Positions 42,301 to 57,300 of a stretch of DNA of 64,000 bases are shown here, one piece after another. Below the pieces are notes generated by a model that searched no databases, was not told where the DNA came from, and was given only the letters and a program-made list of their open reading frames with translations. The first letter of the stretch is position 1. The number at the start of each line of letters is the position of its first letter. The translations under genes were made by a program, and so were the position numbers. The DNA is from Brachionus manjavacas (Eukaryota > Rotifera > Eurotatoria > Ploima > Brachionidae), in NCBI GenBank assembly GCA_019054805.1, contig JAHQIY010000032.1, positions 580,763-644,762 of the forward strand, read 5' to 3'.

Positions 42301-45300
42301 AGGCGACTTCGAAAAAGAGCAAAAAACCCATTTTTTGACGTTTTTCAGATAGGTTTTTTGCAATGAATTTTTCGAATTATGGAAAACCGAAGATACCACT
42401 AGATAGATCTTGAAATTTTCTTGCCTTTGGCTTTTACAGATCAAAAAAAGGTCAAAGATTCGAAAAGTTATGCACATGGGAAACTTGCAAGTGATTCCCA
42501 GTCACTTAGTTTTCAAGTCACTGCAGAATGGTCAATTTTTTAGCTACGATAATGATTAATAGCTCAAATTCAAGAGCGCAAAAAGTTCTACATGACACAA
42601 TTTACAGGAGTCAAAAAAGTTAAAAGGACAAGATTTTAGGCGACTTCGAAAAAGAGCAAAAAACCCATTTTTTGACGTTTTTCAGATAGGTTTTTTGCAA
42701 TGAATTTTTCGAATTATGGAAAACCGAAGATACCACTAGATAGATCTTGAAATTTTCTTGCCTTTGGCTTTTACAGATCAAAAAAAGGTCAAAGATTCGA
42801 AAAGTTATGCACATGGGAAACTTGCAAGTGATTCCCAGTCACTTAGTTTTCAAGTCACTGCAGAATGGTCAATTTTTTAGCTACGATAATGATTAATAGC
42901 TCAAATTCAAGAGCGCAAAAAGTTCTACATGACACAATTTACAGGAGTCAAAAAAGTTAAAAGGACAAGATTTTAGGCGACTTCGAAAAAGAGCAAAAAA
43001 CCCATTTTTTGACGTTTTTCAGATAGGTTTTTTGCAATGAATTTTTCGAATTATGGAAAACCGAAGATACCACTAGATAGATCTTGAAATTTTCTTGCCT
43101 TTGGCTTTTACAGATCAAAAAAGGTCAAAGATTCGAAAAGTTATGCACATGGGAAACTTGCAAGTGATTCCCAGTCACTTAGTTTTCAAGTCACTGCAGA
43201 ATGGTCAATTTTTTAGCTACGATAATGATTAATAGCTCAAATTCAAGAGCGCAAAAAGTTCTACATGACACAATTTACAGGAGTCAAAAAAGTTAAAAGG
43301 ACAAGATTTTAGGCGACTTCGAAAAAGAGCAAAAAACCCATTTTTTGACGTTTTTCAGATAGGTTTTTTGCAATGAATTTTTCGAATTATGGAAAACCGA
43401 AGATACCACTAGATAGATCTTGAAATTTTCTTGCCTTTGGCTTTTACAGATAAAAAAAGGTCAAAGATTCGAAAAGTTATGCACATGGGAAACTTGCAAG
43501 TGATTCCCAGTCACTTAGTTTTCAAGTCACTGCAGAATGGTCAATTTTTTAGCTACGATAATGATTAATAGCTCAAATTCAAGAGCGCAAAAAGTTCTAC
43601 ATGACACAATTTACAGGAGTCAAAAAAGTTAAAAGGACAAGATTTTAGGCGACTTCGAAAAAGAGCAAAAAACCCATTTTTTGACGTTTTTCAGATAGGT
43701 TTTTTGCAATGAATTTTTCGAATTATGGAAAACCGAAGATACCACTAGATAGATCTTGAAATTTTCTTGCCTTTGGCTTTTACAGATCAAAAAAAGGTCA
43801 AAGATTCGAAAAGTTATGCACATGGGAAACTTGCAAGTGATTCCCAGTCACTTAGTTTTCAAGTCACTGCAGAATGGTCAATTTTTTAGCTACGATAATG
43901 ATTAATAGCTCAAATTCAAGAGCGCAAAAAGTTCTACATGACACAATTTACAGGAGTCAAAAAAGTTAAAAGGACAAGATTTTAGGCGACTTCGAAAAAG
44001 AGCAAAAAACCCATTTTTTGACGTTTTTCAGATAGGTTTTTTGCAATGAATTTTTCGAATTATGGAAAACCGAAGATACCACTAGATAGATCTTGAAATT
44101 TTCTTGCCTTTGGCTTTTACAGATCAAAAAAGGTCAAAGATTCGAAAAGTTATGCACATGGGAAACTTGCAAGTGATTCCCAGTCACTTAGTTTTCAAGT
44201 CACTGCAGAATGGTCAATTTTTTAGCTACGATAATGATTAATAGCTCAAATTCAAGAGCGCAAAAAGTTCTACATGACACAATTTACAGGAGTCAAAAAA
44301 GTTAAAAGGACAAGATTTTAGGCGACTTCGAAAAAGAGCAAAAAACCCATTTTTTGACGTTTTTCAGATAGGTTTTTTGCAATGAATTTTTCGAATTATG
44401 GAAAACCGAAGATACCACTAGATAGATCTTGAAATTTTCTTGCCTTTGGCTTTTACAGATCAAAAAAGGTCAAAGATTCGAAAAGTTATGCACATGGGAA
44501 ACTTGCAAGTGATTCCCAGTCACTTAGTTTTCAAGTCACTGCAGAATGGTCAATTTTTTAGCTACGATAATGATTAATAGCTCAAATTCAAGAGCGCAAA
44601 AAGTTCTACATGACACAATTTACAGGAGTCAAAAAAGTTAAAAGGACAAGATTTTAGGCGACTTCGAAAAAGAGCAAAAAACCCATTTTTTGACGTTTTT
44701 CAGATAGGTTTTTTGCAATGAATTTTTCGAATTATGGAAAACCGAAGATACCACTAGATAGATCTTGAAATTTTCTTGCCTTTGGCTTTTACAGATCAAA
44801 AAAAGGTCAAAGATTCGAAAAGTTATGCACATGGGAAACTTGCAAGTGATTCCCAGTCACTTAGTTTTCAAGTCACTGCAGAATGGTCAATTTTTTAGCT
44901 ACGATAATGATTAATAGCTCAAATTCAAGAGCGCAAAAAGTTCTACATGACACAATTTACAGGAGTCAAAAAAGTTAAAAGGACAAGATTTTAGGCGACT
45001 TCGAAAAAGAGCAAAAAACCCATTTTTTGACGTTTTTCAGATAGGTTTTTTGCAATGAATTTTTCGAATTATGGAAAACCGAAGATACCACTAGATAGAT
45101 CTTGAAATTTTCTTGCCTTTGGCTTTTACAGATCAAAAAAAGGTCAAAGATTCGAAAAGTTATGCACATGGGAAACTTGCAAGTGATTCCCAGTCACTTA
45201 GTTTTCAAGTCACTGCAGAATGGTCAATTTTTTAGCTACGATAATGATTAATAGCTCAAATTCAAGAGCGCAAAAAGTTCTACATGACACAATTTACAGG

Positions 45301-48300
45301 AGTCAAAAAAGTTAAAAGGACAAGATTTTAGGCGACTTCGAAAAAGAGCAAAAAACCCATTTTTTGACGTTTTTCAGATAGGTTTTTTGCAATGAATTTT
45401 TCGAATTATGGAAAACCGAAGATACCACTAGATAGATCTTGAAATTTTCTTGCCTTTGGCTTTTACAGATCAAAAAAGGTCAAAGATTCGAAAAGTTATG
45501 CACATGGGAAACTTGCAAGTGATTCCCAGTCACTTAGTTTTCAAGTCACTGCAGAATGGTCAATTTTTTAGCTACGATAATGATTAATAGCTCAAATTCA
45601 AGAGCGCAAAAAGTTCTACATGACACAATTTACAGGAGTCAAAAAAGTTAAAAGGACAAGATTTTAGGCGACTTCGAAAAAGAGCAAAAAACCCATTTTT
45701 TGACGTTTTTCAGATAGGTTTTTTGCAATGAATTTTTCGAATTATGGAAAACCGAAGATACCACTAGATAGATCTTGAAATTTTCTTGCCTTTGGCTTTT
45801 ACAGATCAAAAAAAGGTCAAAGATTCGAAAAGTTATGCACATGGGAAACTTGCAAGTGATTCCCAGTCACTTAGTTTTCAAGTCACTGCAGAATGGTCAA
45901 TTTTTTAGCTACGATAATGATTAATAGCTCAAATTCAAGAGCGCAAAAAGTTCTACATGACACAATTTACAGGAGTCAAAAAAGTTAAAAGGACAAGATT
46001 TTAGGCGACTTCGAAAAAGAGCAAAAAACCCATTTTTTGACGTTTTTCAGATAGGTTTTTTGCAATGAATTTTTCGAATTATGGAAAACCGAAGATACCA
46101 CTAGATAGATCTTGAAATTTTCTTGCCTTTGGCTTTTACAGATCAAAAAAGGTCAAAGATTCGAAAAGTTATGCACATGGGAAACTTGCAAGTGATTCCC
46201 AGTCACTTAGTTTTCAAGTCACTGCAGAATGGTCAATTTTTTAGCTACGATAATGATTAATAGCTCAAATTCAAGAGCGCAAAAAGTTCTACATGACACA
46301 ATTTACAGGAGTCAAAAAAGTTAAAAGGACAAGATTTTAGGCGACTTCGAAAAAGAGCAAAAAACCCATTTTTTGACGTTTTTCAGATAGGTTTTTTGCA
46401 ATGAATTTTTCGAATTATGGAAAACCGAAGATACCACTAGATAGATCTTGAAATTTTCTTGCCTTTGGCTTTTACAGATCAAAAAAGGTCAAAGATTCGA
46501 AAAGTTATGCACATGGGAAACTTGCAAGTGATTCCCAGTCACTTAGTTTTCAAGTCACTGCAGAATGGTCAATTTTTTAGCTACGATAATGATTAATAGC
46601 TCAAATTCAAGAGCGCAAAAAGTTCTACATGACACAATTTACAGGAGTCAAAAAAGTTAAAAGGACAAGATTTTAGGCGACTTCGAAAAAGAGCAAAAAA
46701 CCCATTTTTTGACGTTTTTCAGATAGGTTTTTTGCAATGAATTTTTCGAATTATGGAAAACCGAAGATACCACTAGATAGATCTTGAAATTTTCTTGCCT
46801 TTGGCTTTTACAGATCAAAAAAAGGTCAAAGATTCGAAAAGTTATGCACATGGGAAACTTGCAAGTGATTCCCAGTCACTTAGTTTTCAAGTCACTGCAG
46901 AATGGTCAATTTTTTAGCTACGATAATGATTAATAGCTCAAATTCAAGAGCGCAAAAAGTTCTACATGACACAATTTACAGGAGTCAAAAAAGTTAAAAG
47001 GACAAGATTTTAGGCGACTTCGAAAAAGAGCAAAAAACCCATTTTTTGACGTTTTTCAGATAGGTTTTTTGCAATGAATTTTTCGAATTATGGAAAACCG
47101 AAGATACCACTAGATAGATCTTGAAATTTTCTTGCCTTTGGCTTTTACAGATAAAAAAAAGGTCAAAGATTCGAAAAGTTATGCACATGGGAAACTTGCA
47201 AGTGATTCCCAGTCACTTAGTTTTCAAGTCACTGCAGAATGGTCAATTTTTTAGCTACGATAATGATTAATAGCTCAAATTCAAGAGCGCAAAAAGTTCT
47301 ACATGACACAATTTACAGGAGTCAAAAAAGTTAAAAGGACAAGATTTTAGGCGACTTCGAAAAAGAGCAAAAAACCCATTTTTTGACGTTTTTCAGATAG
47401 GTTTTTTGCAATGAATTTTTCGAATTATGGAAAACCGAAGATACCACTAGATAGATCTTGAAATTTTCTTGCCTTTGGCTTTTACAGATCAAAAAAGGTC
47501 AAAGATTCGAAAAGTTATGCACATGGGAAACTTGCAAGTGATTCCCAGTCACTTAGTTTTCAAGTCACTGCAGAATGGTCAATTTTTTAGCTACGATAAT
47601 GATTAATAGCTCAAATTCAAGAGCGCAAAAAGTTCTACATGACACAATTTACAGGAGTCAAAAAAGTTAAAAGGACAAGATTTTAGGCGACTTCGAAAAA
47701 GAGCAAAAAACCCATTTTTTGACGTTTTTCAGATAGGTTTTTTGCAATGAATTTTTCGAATTATGGAAAACCGAAGATACCACTAGATAGATCTTGAAAT
47801 TTTCTTGCCTTTGGCTTTTACAGATCAAAAAAAGGTCAAAGATTCGAAAAGTTATGCACATGGGAAACTTGCAAGTGATTCCCAGTCACTTAGTTTTCAA
47901 GTCACTGCAGAATGGTCAATTTTTTAGCTACGATAATGATTAATAGCTCAAATTCAAGAGCGCAAAAAGTTCTACATGACACAATTTACAGGAGTCAAAA
48001 AAGTTAAAAGGACAAGATTTTAGGCGACTTCGAAAAAGAGCAAAAAACCCATTTTTTGACGTTTTTCAGATAGGTTTTTTGCAATGAATTTTTCGAATTA
48101 TGGAAAACCGAAGATACCACTAGATAGATCTTGAAATTTTCTTGCCTTTGGCTTTTACAGATCAAAAAAAGGTCAAAGATTCGAAAAGTTATGCACATGG
48201 GAAACTTGCAAGTGATTCCCAGTCACTTAGTTTTCAAGTCACTGCAGAATGGTCAATTTTTTAGCTACGATAATGATTAATAGCTCAAATTCAAGAGCGC

Positions 48301-51300
48301 AAAAAGTTCTACATGACACAATTTACAGGAGTCAAAAAAGTTAAAAGGACAAGATTTTAGGCGACTTCGAAAAAGAGCAAAAAACCCATTTTTTGACGTT
48401 TTTCAGATAGGTTTTTTGCAATGAATTTTTCGAATTATGGAAAACCGAAGATACCACTAGATAGATCTTGAAATTTTCTTGCCTTTGGCTTTTACAGATA
48501 AAAAAAGGTCAAAGATTCGAAAAGTTATGCACATGGGAAACTTGCAAGTGATTCCCAGTCACTTAGTTTTCAAGTCACTGCAGAATGGTCAATTTTTTAG
48601 CTACGATAATGATTAATAGCTCAAATTCAAGAGCGCAAAAAGTTCTACATGACACAATTTACAGGAGTCAAAAAAGTTAAAAGGACAAGATTTTAGGCGA
48701 CTTCGAAAAAGAGCAAAAAACCCATTTTTTGACGTTTTTCAGATAGGTTTTTTGCAATGAATTTTTCGAATTATGGAAAACCGAAGATACCACTAGATAG
48801 ATCTTGAAATTTTCTTGCCTTTGGCTTTTACAGATAAAAAAAAGGTCAAAGATTCGAAAAGTTATGCACATGGGAAACTTGCAAGTGATTCCCAGTCACT
48901 TAGTTTTCAAGTCACTGCAGAATGGTCAATTTTTTAGCTACGATAATGATTAATAGCTCAAATTCAAGAGCGCAAAAAGTTCTACATGACACAATTTACA
49001 GGAGTCAAAAAAGTTAAAAGGACAAGATTTTAGGCGACTTCGAAAAAGAGCAAAAAACCCATTTTTTGACGTTTTTCAGATAGGTTTTTTGCAATGAATT
49101 TTTCGAATTATGGAAAACCGAAGATACCACTAGATAGATCTTGAAATTTTCTTGCCTTTGGCTTTTACAGATCAAAAAAAGGTCAAAGATTCGAAAAGTT
49201 ATGCACATGGGAAACTTGCAAGTGATTCCCAGTCACTTAGTTTTCAAGTCACTGCAGAATGGTCAATTTTTTAGCTACGATAATGATTAATAGCTCAAAT
49301 TCAAGAGCGCAAAAAGTTCTACATGACACAATTTACAGGAGTCAAAAAAGTTAAAAGGACAAGATTTTAGGCGACTTCGAAAAAGAGCAAAAAACCCATT
49401 TTTTGACGTTTTTCAGATAGGTTTTTTGCAATGAATTTTTCGAATTATGGAAAACCGAAGATACCACTAGATAGATCTTGAAATTTTCTTGCCTTTGGCT
49501 TTTACAGATAAAAAAAGGTCAAAGATTCGAAAAGTTATGCACATGGGAAACTTGCAAGTGATTCCCAGTCACTTAGTTTTCAAGTCACTGCAGAATGGTC
49601 AATTTTTTAGCTACGATAATGATTAATAGCTCAAATTCAAGAGCGCAAAAAGTTCTACATGACACAATTTACAGGAGTCAAAAAAGTTAAAAGGACAAGA
49701 TTTTAGGCGACTTCGAAAAAGAGCAAAAAACCCATTTTTTGACGTTTTTCAGATAGGTTTTTTGCAATGAATTTTTCGAATTATGGAAAACCGAAGATAC
49801 CACTAGATAGATCTTGAAATTTTCTTGCCTTTGGCTTTTACAGATCAAAAAAGGTCAAAGATTCGAAAAGTTATGCACATGGGAAACTTGCAAGTGATTC
49901 CCAGTCACTTAGTTTTCAAGTCACTGCAGAATGGTCAATTTTTTAGCTACGATAATGATTAATAGCTCAAATTCAAGAGCGCAAAAAGTTCTACATGACA
50001 CAATTTACAGGAGTCAAAAAAGTTAAAAGGACAAGATTTTAGGCGACTTCGAAAAAGAGCAAAAAACCCATTTTTTGACGTTTTTCAGATAGGTTTTTTG
50101 CAATGAATTTTTCGAATTATGGAAAACCGAAGATACCACTAGATAGATCTTGAAATTTTCTTGCCTTTGGCTTTTACAGATCAAAAAAGGTCAAAGATTC
50201 GAAAAGTTATGCACATGGGAAACTTGCAAGTGATTCCCAGTCACTTAGTTTTCAAGTCACTGCAGAATGGTCAATTTTTTAGCTACGATAATGATTAATA
50301 GCTCAAATTCAAGAGCGCAAAAAGTTCTACATGACACAATTTACAGGAGTCAAAAAAGTTAAAAGGACAAGATTTTAGGCGACTTCGAAAAAGAGCAAAA
50401 AACCCATTTTTTGACGTTTTTCAGATAGGTTTTTTGCAATGAATTTTTCGAATTATGGAAAACCGAAGATACCACTAGATAGATCTTGAAATTTTCTTGC
50501 CTTTGGCTTTTACAGATCAAAAAAGGTCAAAGATTCGAAAAGTTATGCACATGGGAAACTTGCAAGTGATTCCCAGTCACTTAGTTTTCAAGTCACTGCA
50601 GAATGGTCAATTTTTTAGCTACGATAATGATTAATAGCTCAAATTCAAGAGCGCAAAAAGTTCTACATGACACAATTTACAGGAGTCAAAAAAGTTAAAA
50701 GGACAAGATTTTAGGCGACTTCGAAAAAGAGCAAAAAACCCATTTTTTGACGTTTTTCAGATAGGTTTTTTGCAATGAATTTTTCGAATTATGGAAAACC
50801 GAAGATACCACTAGATAGATCTTGAAATTTTCTTGCCTTTGGCTTTTACAGATCAAAAAAGGTCAAAGATTCGAAAAGTTATGCACATGGGAAACTTGCA
50901 AGTGATTCCCAGTCACTTAGTTTTCAAGTCACTGCAGAATGGTCAATTTTTTAGCTACGATAATGATTAATAGCTCAAATTCAAGAGCGCAAAAAGTTCT
51001 ACATGACACAATTTACAGGAGTCAAAAAAGTTAAAAGGACAAGATTTTAGGCGACTTCGAAAAAGAGCAAAAAACCCATTTTTTGACGTTTTTCAGATAG
51101 GTTTTTTGCAATGAATTTTTCGAATTATGGAAAACCGAAGATACCACTAGATAGATCTTGAAATTTTCTTGCCTTTGGCTTTTACAGATCAAAAAAAGGT
51201 CAAAGATTCGAAAAGTTATGCACATGGGAAACTTGCAAGTGATTCCCAGTCACTTAGTTTTCAAGTCACTGCAGAATGGTCAATTTTTTAGCTACGATAA

Positions 51301-54300
51301 TGATTAATAGCTCAAATTCAAGAGCGCAAAAAGTTCTACATGACACAATTTACAGGAGTCAAAAAAGTTAAAAGGACAAGATTTTAGGCGACTTCGAAAA
51401 AGAGCAAAAAACCCATTTTTTGACGTTTTTCAGATAGGTTTTTTGCAATGAATTTTTCGAATTATGGAAAACCGAAGATACCACTAGATAGATCTTGAAA
51501 TTTTCTTGCCTTTGGCTTTTACAGATCAAAAAAGGTCAAAGATTCGAAAAGTTATGCACATGGGAAACTTGCAAGTGATTCCCAGTCACTTAGTTTTCAA
51601 GTCACTGCAGAATGGTCAATTTTTTAGCTACGATAATGATTAATAGCTCAAATTCAAGAGCGCAAAAAGTTCTACATGACACAATTTACAGGAGTCAAAA
51701 AAGTTAAAAGGACAAGATTTTAGGCGACTTCGAAAAAGAGCAAAAAACCCATTTTTTGACGTTTTTCAGATAGGTTTTTTGCAATGAATTTTTCGAATTA
51801 TGGAAAACCGAAGATACCACTAGATAGATCTTGAAATTTTCTTGCCTTTGGCTTTTACAGATCAAAAAAAGGTCAAAGATTCGAAAAGTTATGCACATGG
51901 GAAACTTGCAAGTGATTCCCAGTCACTTAGTTTTCAAGTCACTGCAGAATGGTCAATTTTTTAGCTACGATAATGATTAATAGCTCAAATTCAAGAGCGC
52001 AAAAAGTTCTACATGACACAATTTACAGGAGTCAAAAAAGTTAAAAGGACAAGATTTTAGGCGACTTCGAAAAAGAGCAAAAAACCCATTTTTTGACGTT
52101 TTTCAGATAGGTTTTTTGCAATGAATTTTTCGAATTATGGAAAACCGAAGATACCACTAGATAGATCTTGAAATTTTCTTGCCTTTGGCTTTTACAGATC
52201 AAAAAAAGGTCAAAGATTCGAAAAGTTATGCACATGGGAAACTTGCAAGTGATTCCCAGTCACTTAGTTTTCAAGTCACTGCAGAATGGTCAATTTTTTA
52301 GCTACGATAATGATTAATAGCTCAAATTCAAGAGCGCAAAAAGTTCTACATGACACAATTTACAGGAGTCAAAAAAGTTAAAAGGACAAGATTTTAGGCG
52401 ACTTCGAAAAAGAGCAAAAAACCCATTTTTTGACGTTTTTCAGATAGGTTTTTTGCAATGAATTTTTCGAATTATGGAAAACCGAAGATACCACTAGATA
52501 GATCTTGAAATTTTCTTGCCTTTGGCTTTTACAGATCAAAAAAAGGTCAAAGATTCGAAAAGTTATGCACATGGGAAACTTGCAAGTGATTCCCAGTCAC
52601 TTAGTTTTCAAGTCACTGCAGAATGGTCAATTTTTTAGCTACGATAATGATTAATAGCTCAAATTCAAGAGCGCAAAAAGTTCTACATGACACAATTTAC
52701 AGGAGTCAAAAAAGTTAAAAGGACAAGATTTTAGGCGACTTCGAAAAAGAGCAAAAAACCCATTTTTTGACGTTTTTCAGATAGGTTTTTTGCAATGAAT
52801 TTTTCGAATTATGGAAAACCGAAGATACCACTAGATAGATCTTGAAATTTTCTTGCCTTTGGCTTTTACAGATCAAAAAAGGTCAAAGATTCGAAAAGTT
52901 ATGCACATGGGAAACTTGCAAGTGATTCCCAGTCACTTAGTTTTCAAGTCACTGCAGAATGGTCAATTTTTTAGCTACGATAATGATTAATAGCTCAAAT
53001 TCAAGAGCGCAAAAAGTTCTACATGACACAATTTACAGGAGTCAAAAAAGTTAAAAGGACAAGATTTTAGGCGACTTCGAAAAAGAGCAAAAAACCCATT
53101 TTTTGACGTTTTTCAGATAGGTTTTTTGCAATGAATTTTTCGAATTATGGAAAACCGAAGATACCACTAGATAGATCTTGAAATTTTCTTGCCTTTGGCT
53201 TTTACAGATCAAAAAAAGGTCAAAGATTCGAAAAGTTATGCACATGGGAAACTTGCAAGTGATTCCCAGTCACTTAGTTTTCAAGTCACTGCAGAATGGT
53301 CAATTTTTTAGCTACGATAATGATTAATAGCTCAAATTCAAGAGCGCAAAAAGTTCTACATGACACAATTTACAGGAGTCAAAAAAGTTAAAAGGACAAG
53401 ATTTTAGGCGACTTCGAAAAAGAGCAAAAAACCCATTTTTTGACGTTTTTCAGATAGGTTTTTTGCAATGAATTTTTCGAATTATGGAAAACCGAAGATA
53501 CCACTAGATAGATCTTGAAATTTTCTTGCCTTTGGCTTTTACAGATCAAAAAAAGGTCAAAGATTCGAAAAGTTATGCACATGGGAAACTTGCAAGTGAT
53601 TCCCAGTCACTTAGTTTTCAAGTCACTGCAGAATGGTCAATTTTTTAGCTACGATAATGATTAATAGCTCAAATTCAAGAGCGCAAAAAGTTCTACATGA
53701 CACAATTTACAGGAGTCAAAAAAGTTAAAAGGACAAGATTTTAGGCGACTTCGAAAAAGAGCAAAAAACCCATTTTTTGACGTTTTTCAGATAGGTTTTT
53801 TGCAATGAATTTTTCGAATTATGGAAAACCGAAGATACCACTAGATAGATCTTGAAATTTTCTTGCCTTTGGCTTTTACAGATCAAAAAAGGTCAAAGAT
53901 TCGAAAAGTTATGCACATGGGAAACTTGCAAGTGATTCCCAGTCACTTAGTTTTCAAGTCACTGCAGAATGGTCAATTTTTTAGCTACGATAATGATTAA
54001 TAGCTCAAATTCAAGAGCGCAAAAAGTTCTACATGACACAATTTACAGGAGTCAAAAAAGTTAAAAGGACAAGATTTTAGGCGACTTCGAAAAAGAGCAA
54101 AAAACCCATTTTTTGACGTTTTTCAGATAGGTTTTTTGCAATGAATTTTTCGAATTATGGAAAACCGAAGATACCACTAGATAGATCTTGAAATTTTCTT
54201 GCCTTTGGCTTTTACAGATCAAAAAAAGGTCAAAGATTCGAAAAGTTATGCACATGGGAAACTTGCAAGTGATTCCCAGTCACTTAGTTTTCAAGTCACT

Positions 54301-57300
54301 GCAGAATGGTCAATTTTTTAGCTACGATAATGATTAATAGCTCAAATTCAAGAGCGCAAAAAGTTCTACATGACACAATTTACAGGAGTCAAAAAAGTTA
54401 AAAGGACAAGATTTTAGGCGACTTCGAAAAAGAGCAAAAAACCCATTTTTTGACGTTTTTCAGATAGGTTTTTTGCAATGAATTTTTCGAATTATGGAAA
54501 ACCGAAGATACCACTAGATAGATCTTGAAATTTTCTTGCCTTTGGCTTTTACAGATCAAAAAAGGTCAAAGATTCGAAAAGTTATGCACATGGGAAACTT
54601 GCAAGTGATTCCCAGTCACTTAGTTTTCAAGTCACTGCAGAATGGTCAATTTTTTAGCTACGATAATGATTAATAGCTCAAATTCAAGAGCGCAAAAAGT
54701 TCTACATGACACAATTTACAGGAGTCAAAAAAGTTAAAAGGACAAGATTTTAGGCGACTTCGAAAAAGAGCAAAAAACCCATTTTTTGACGTTTTTCAGA
54801 TAGGTTTTTTGCAATGAATTTTTCGAATTATGGAAAACCGAAGATACCACTAGATAGATCTTGAAATTTTCTTGCCTTTGGCTTTTACAGATCAAAAAAG
54901 GTCAAAGATTCGAAAAGTTATGCACATGGGAAACTTGCAAGTGATTCCCAGTCACTTAGTTTTCAAGTCACTGCAGAATGGTCAATTTTTTAGCTACGAT
55001 AATGATTAATAGCTCAAATTCAAGAGCGCAAAAAGTTCTACATGACACAATTTACAGGAGTCAAAAAAGTTAAAAGGACAAGATTTTAGGCGACTTCGAA
55101 AAAGAGCAAAAAACCCATTTTTTGACGTTTTTCAGATAGGTTTTTTGCAATGAATTTTTCGAATTATGGAAAACCGAAGATACCACTAGATAGATCTTGA
55201 AATTTTCTTGCCTTTGGCTTTTACAGATCAAAAAAGGTCAAAGATTCGAAAAGTTATGCACATGGGAAACTTGCAAGTGATTCCCAGTCACTTAGTTTTC
55301 AAGTCACTGCAGAATGGTCAATTTTTTAGCTACGATAATGATTAATAGCTCAAATTCAAGAGCGCAAAAAGTTCTACATGACACAATTTACAGGAGTCAA
55401 AAAAGTTAAAAGGACAAGATTTTAGGCGACTTCGAAAAAGAGCAAAAAACCCATTTTTTGACGTTTTTCAGATAGGTTTTTTGCAATGAATTTTTCGAAT
55501 TATGGAAAACCGAAGATACCACTAGATAGATCTTGAAATTTTCTTGCCTTTGGCTTTTACAGATCAAAAAAAGGTCAAAGATTCGAAAAGTTATGCACAT
55601 GGGAAACTTGCAAGTGATTCCCAGTCACTTAGTTTTCAAGTCACTGCAGAATGGTCAATTTTTTAGCTACGATAATGATTAATAGCTCAAATTCAAGAGC
55701 GCAAAAAGTTCTACATGACACAATTTACAGGAGTCAAAAAAGTTAAAAGGACAAGATTTTAGGCGACTTCGAAAAAGAGCAAAAAACCCATTTTTTGACG
55801 TTTTTCAGATAGGTTTTTTGCAATGAATTTTTCGAATTATGGAAAACCGAAGATACCACTAGATAGATCTTGAAATTTTCTTGCCTTTGGCTTTTACAGA
55901 TCAAAAAAGGTCAAAGATTCGAAAAGTTATGCACATGGGAAACTTGCAAGTGATTCCCAGTCACTTAGTTTTCAAGTCACTGCAGAATGGTCAATTTTTT
56001 AGCTACGATAATGATTAATAGCTCAAATTCAAGAGCGCAAAAAGTTCTACATGACACAATTTACAGGAGTCAAAAAAGTTAAAAGGACAAGATTTTAGGC
56101 GACTTCGAAAAAGAGCAAAAAACCCATTTTTTGACGTTTTTCAGATAGGTTTTTTGCAATGAATTTTTCGAATTATGGAAAACCGAAGATACCACTAGAT
56201 AGATCTTGAAATTTTCTTGCCTTTGGCTTTTACAGATCAAAAAAGGTCAAAGATTCGAAAAGTTATGCACATGGGAAACTTGCAAGTGATTCCCAGTCAC
56301 TTAGTTTTCAAGTCACTGCAGAATGGTCAATTTTTTAGCTACGATAATGATTAATAGCTCAAATTCAAGAGCGCAAAAAGTTCTACATGACACAATTTAC
56401 AGGAGTCAAAAAAGTTAAAAGGACAAGATTTTAGGCGACTTCGAAAAAGAGCAAAAAACCCATTTTTTGACGTTTTTCAGATAGGTTTTTTGCAATGAAT
56501 TTTTCGAATTATGGAAAACCGAAGATACCACTAGATAGATCTTGAAATTTTCTTGCCTTTGGCTTTTACAGATCAAAAAAGGTCAAAGATTCGAAAAGTT
56601 ATGCACATGGGAAACTTGCAAGTGATTCCCAGTCACTTAGTTTTCAAGTCACTGCAGAATGGTCAATTTTTTAGCTACGATAATGATTAATAGCTCAAAT
56701 TCAAGAGCGCAAAAAGTTCTACATGACACAATTTACAGGAGTCAAAAAAGTTAAAAGGACAAGATTTTAGGCGACTTCGAAAAAGAGCAAAAAACCCATT
56801 TTTTGACGTTTTTCAGATAGGTTTTTTGCAATGAATTTTTCGAATTATGGAAAACCGAAGATACCACTAGATAGATCTTGAAATTTTCTTGCCTTTGGCT
56901 TTTACAGATCAAAAAAGGTCAAAGATTCGAAAAGTTATGCACATGGGAAACTTGCAAGTGATTCCCAGTCACTTAGTTTTCAAGTCACTGCAGAATGGTC
57001 AATTTTTTAGCTACGATAATGATTAATAGCTCAAATTCAAGAGCGCAAAAAGTTCTACATGACACAATTTACAGGAGTCAAAAAAGTTAAAAGGACAAGA
57101 TTTTAGGCGACTTCGAAAAAGAGCAAAAAACCCATTTTTTGACGTTTTTCAGATAGGTTTTTTGCAATGAATTTTTCGAATTATGGAAAACCGAAGATAC
57201 CACTAGATAGATCTTGAAATTTTCTTGCCTTTGGCTTTTACAGATCAAAAAAAGGTCAAAGATTCGAAAAGTTATGCACATGGGAAACTTGCAAGTGATT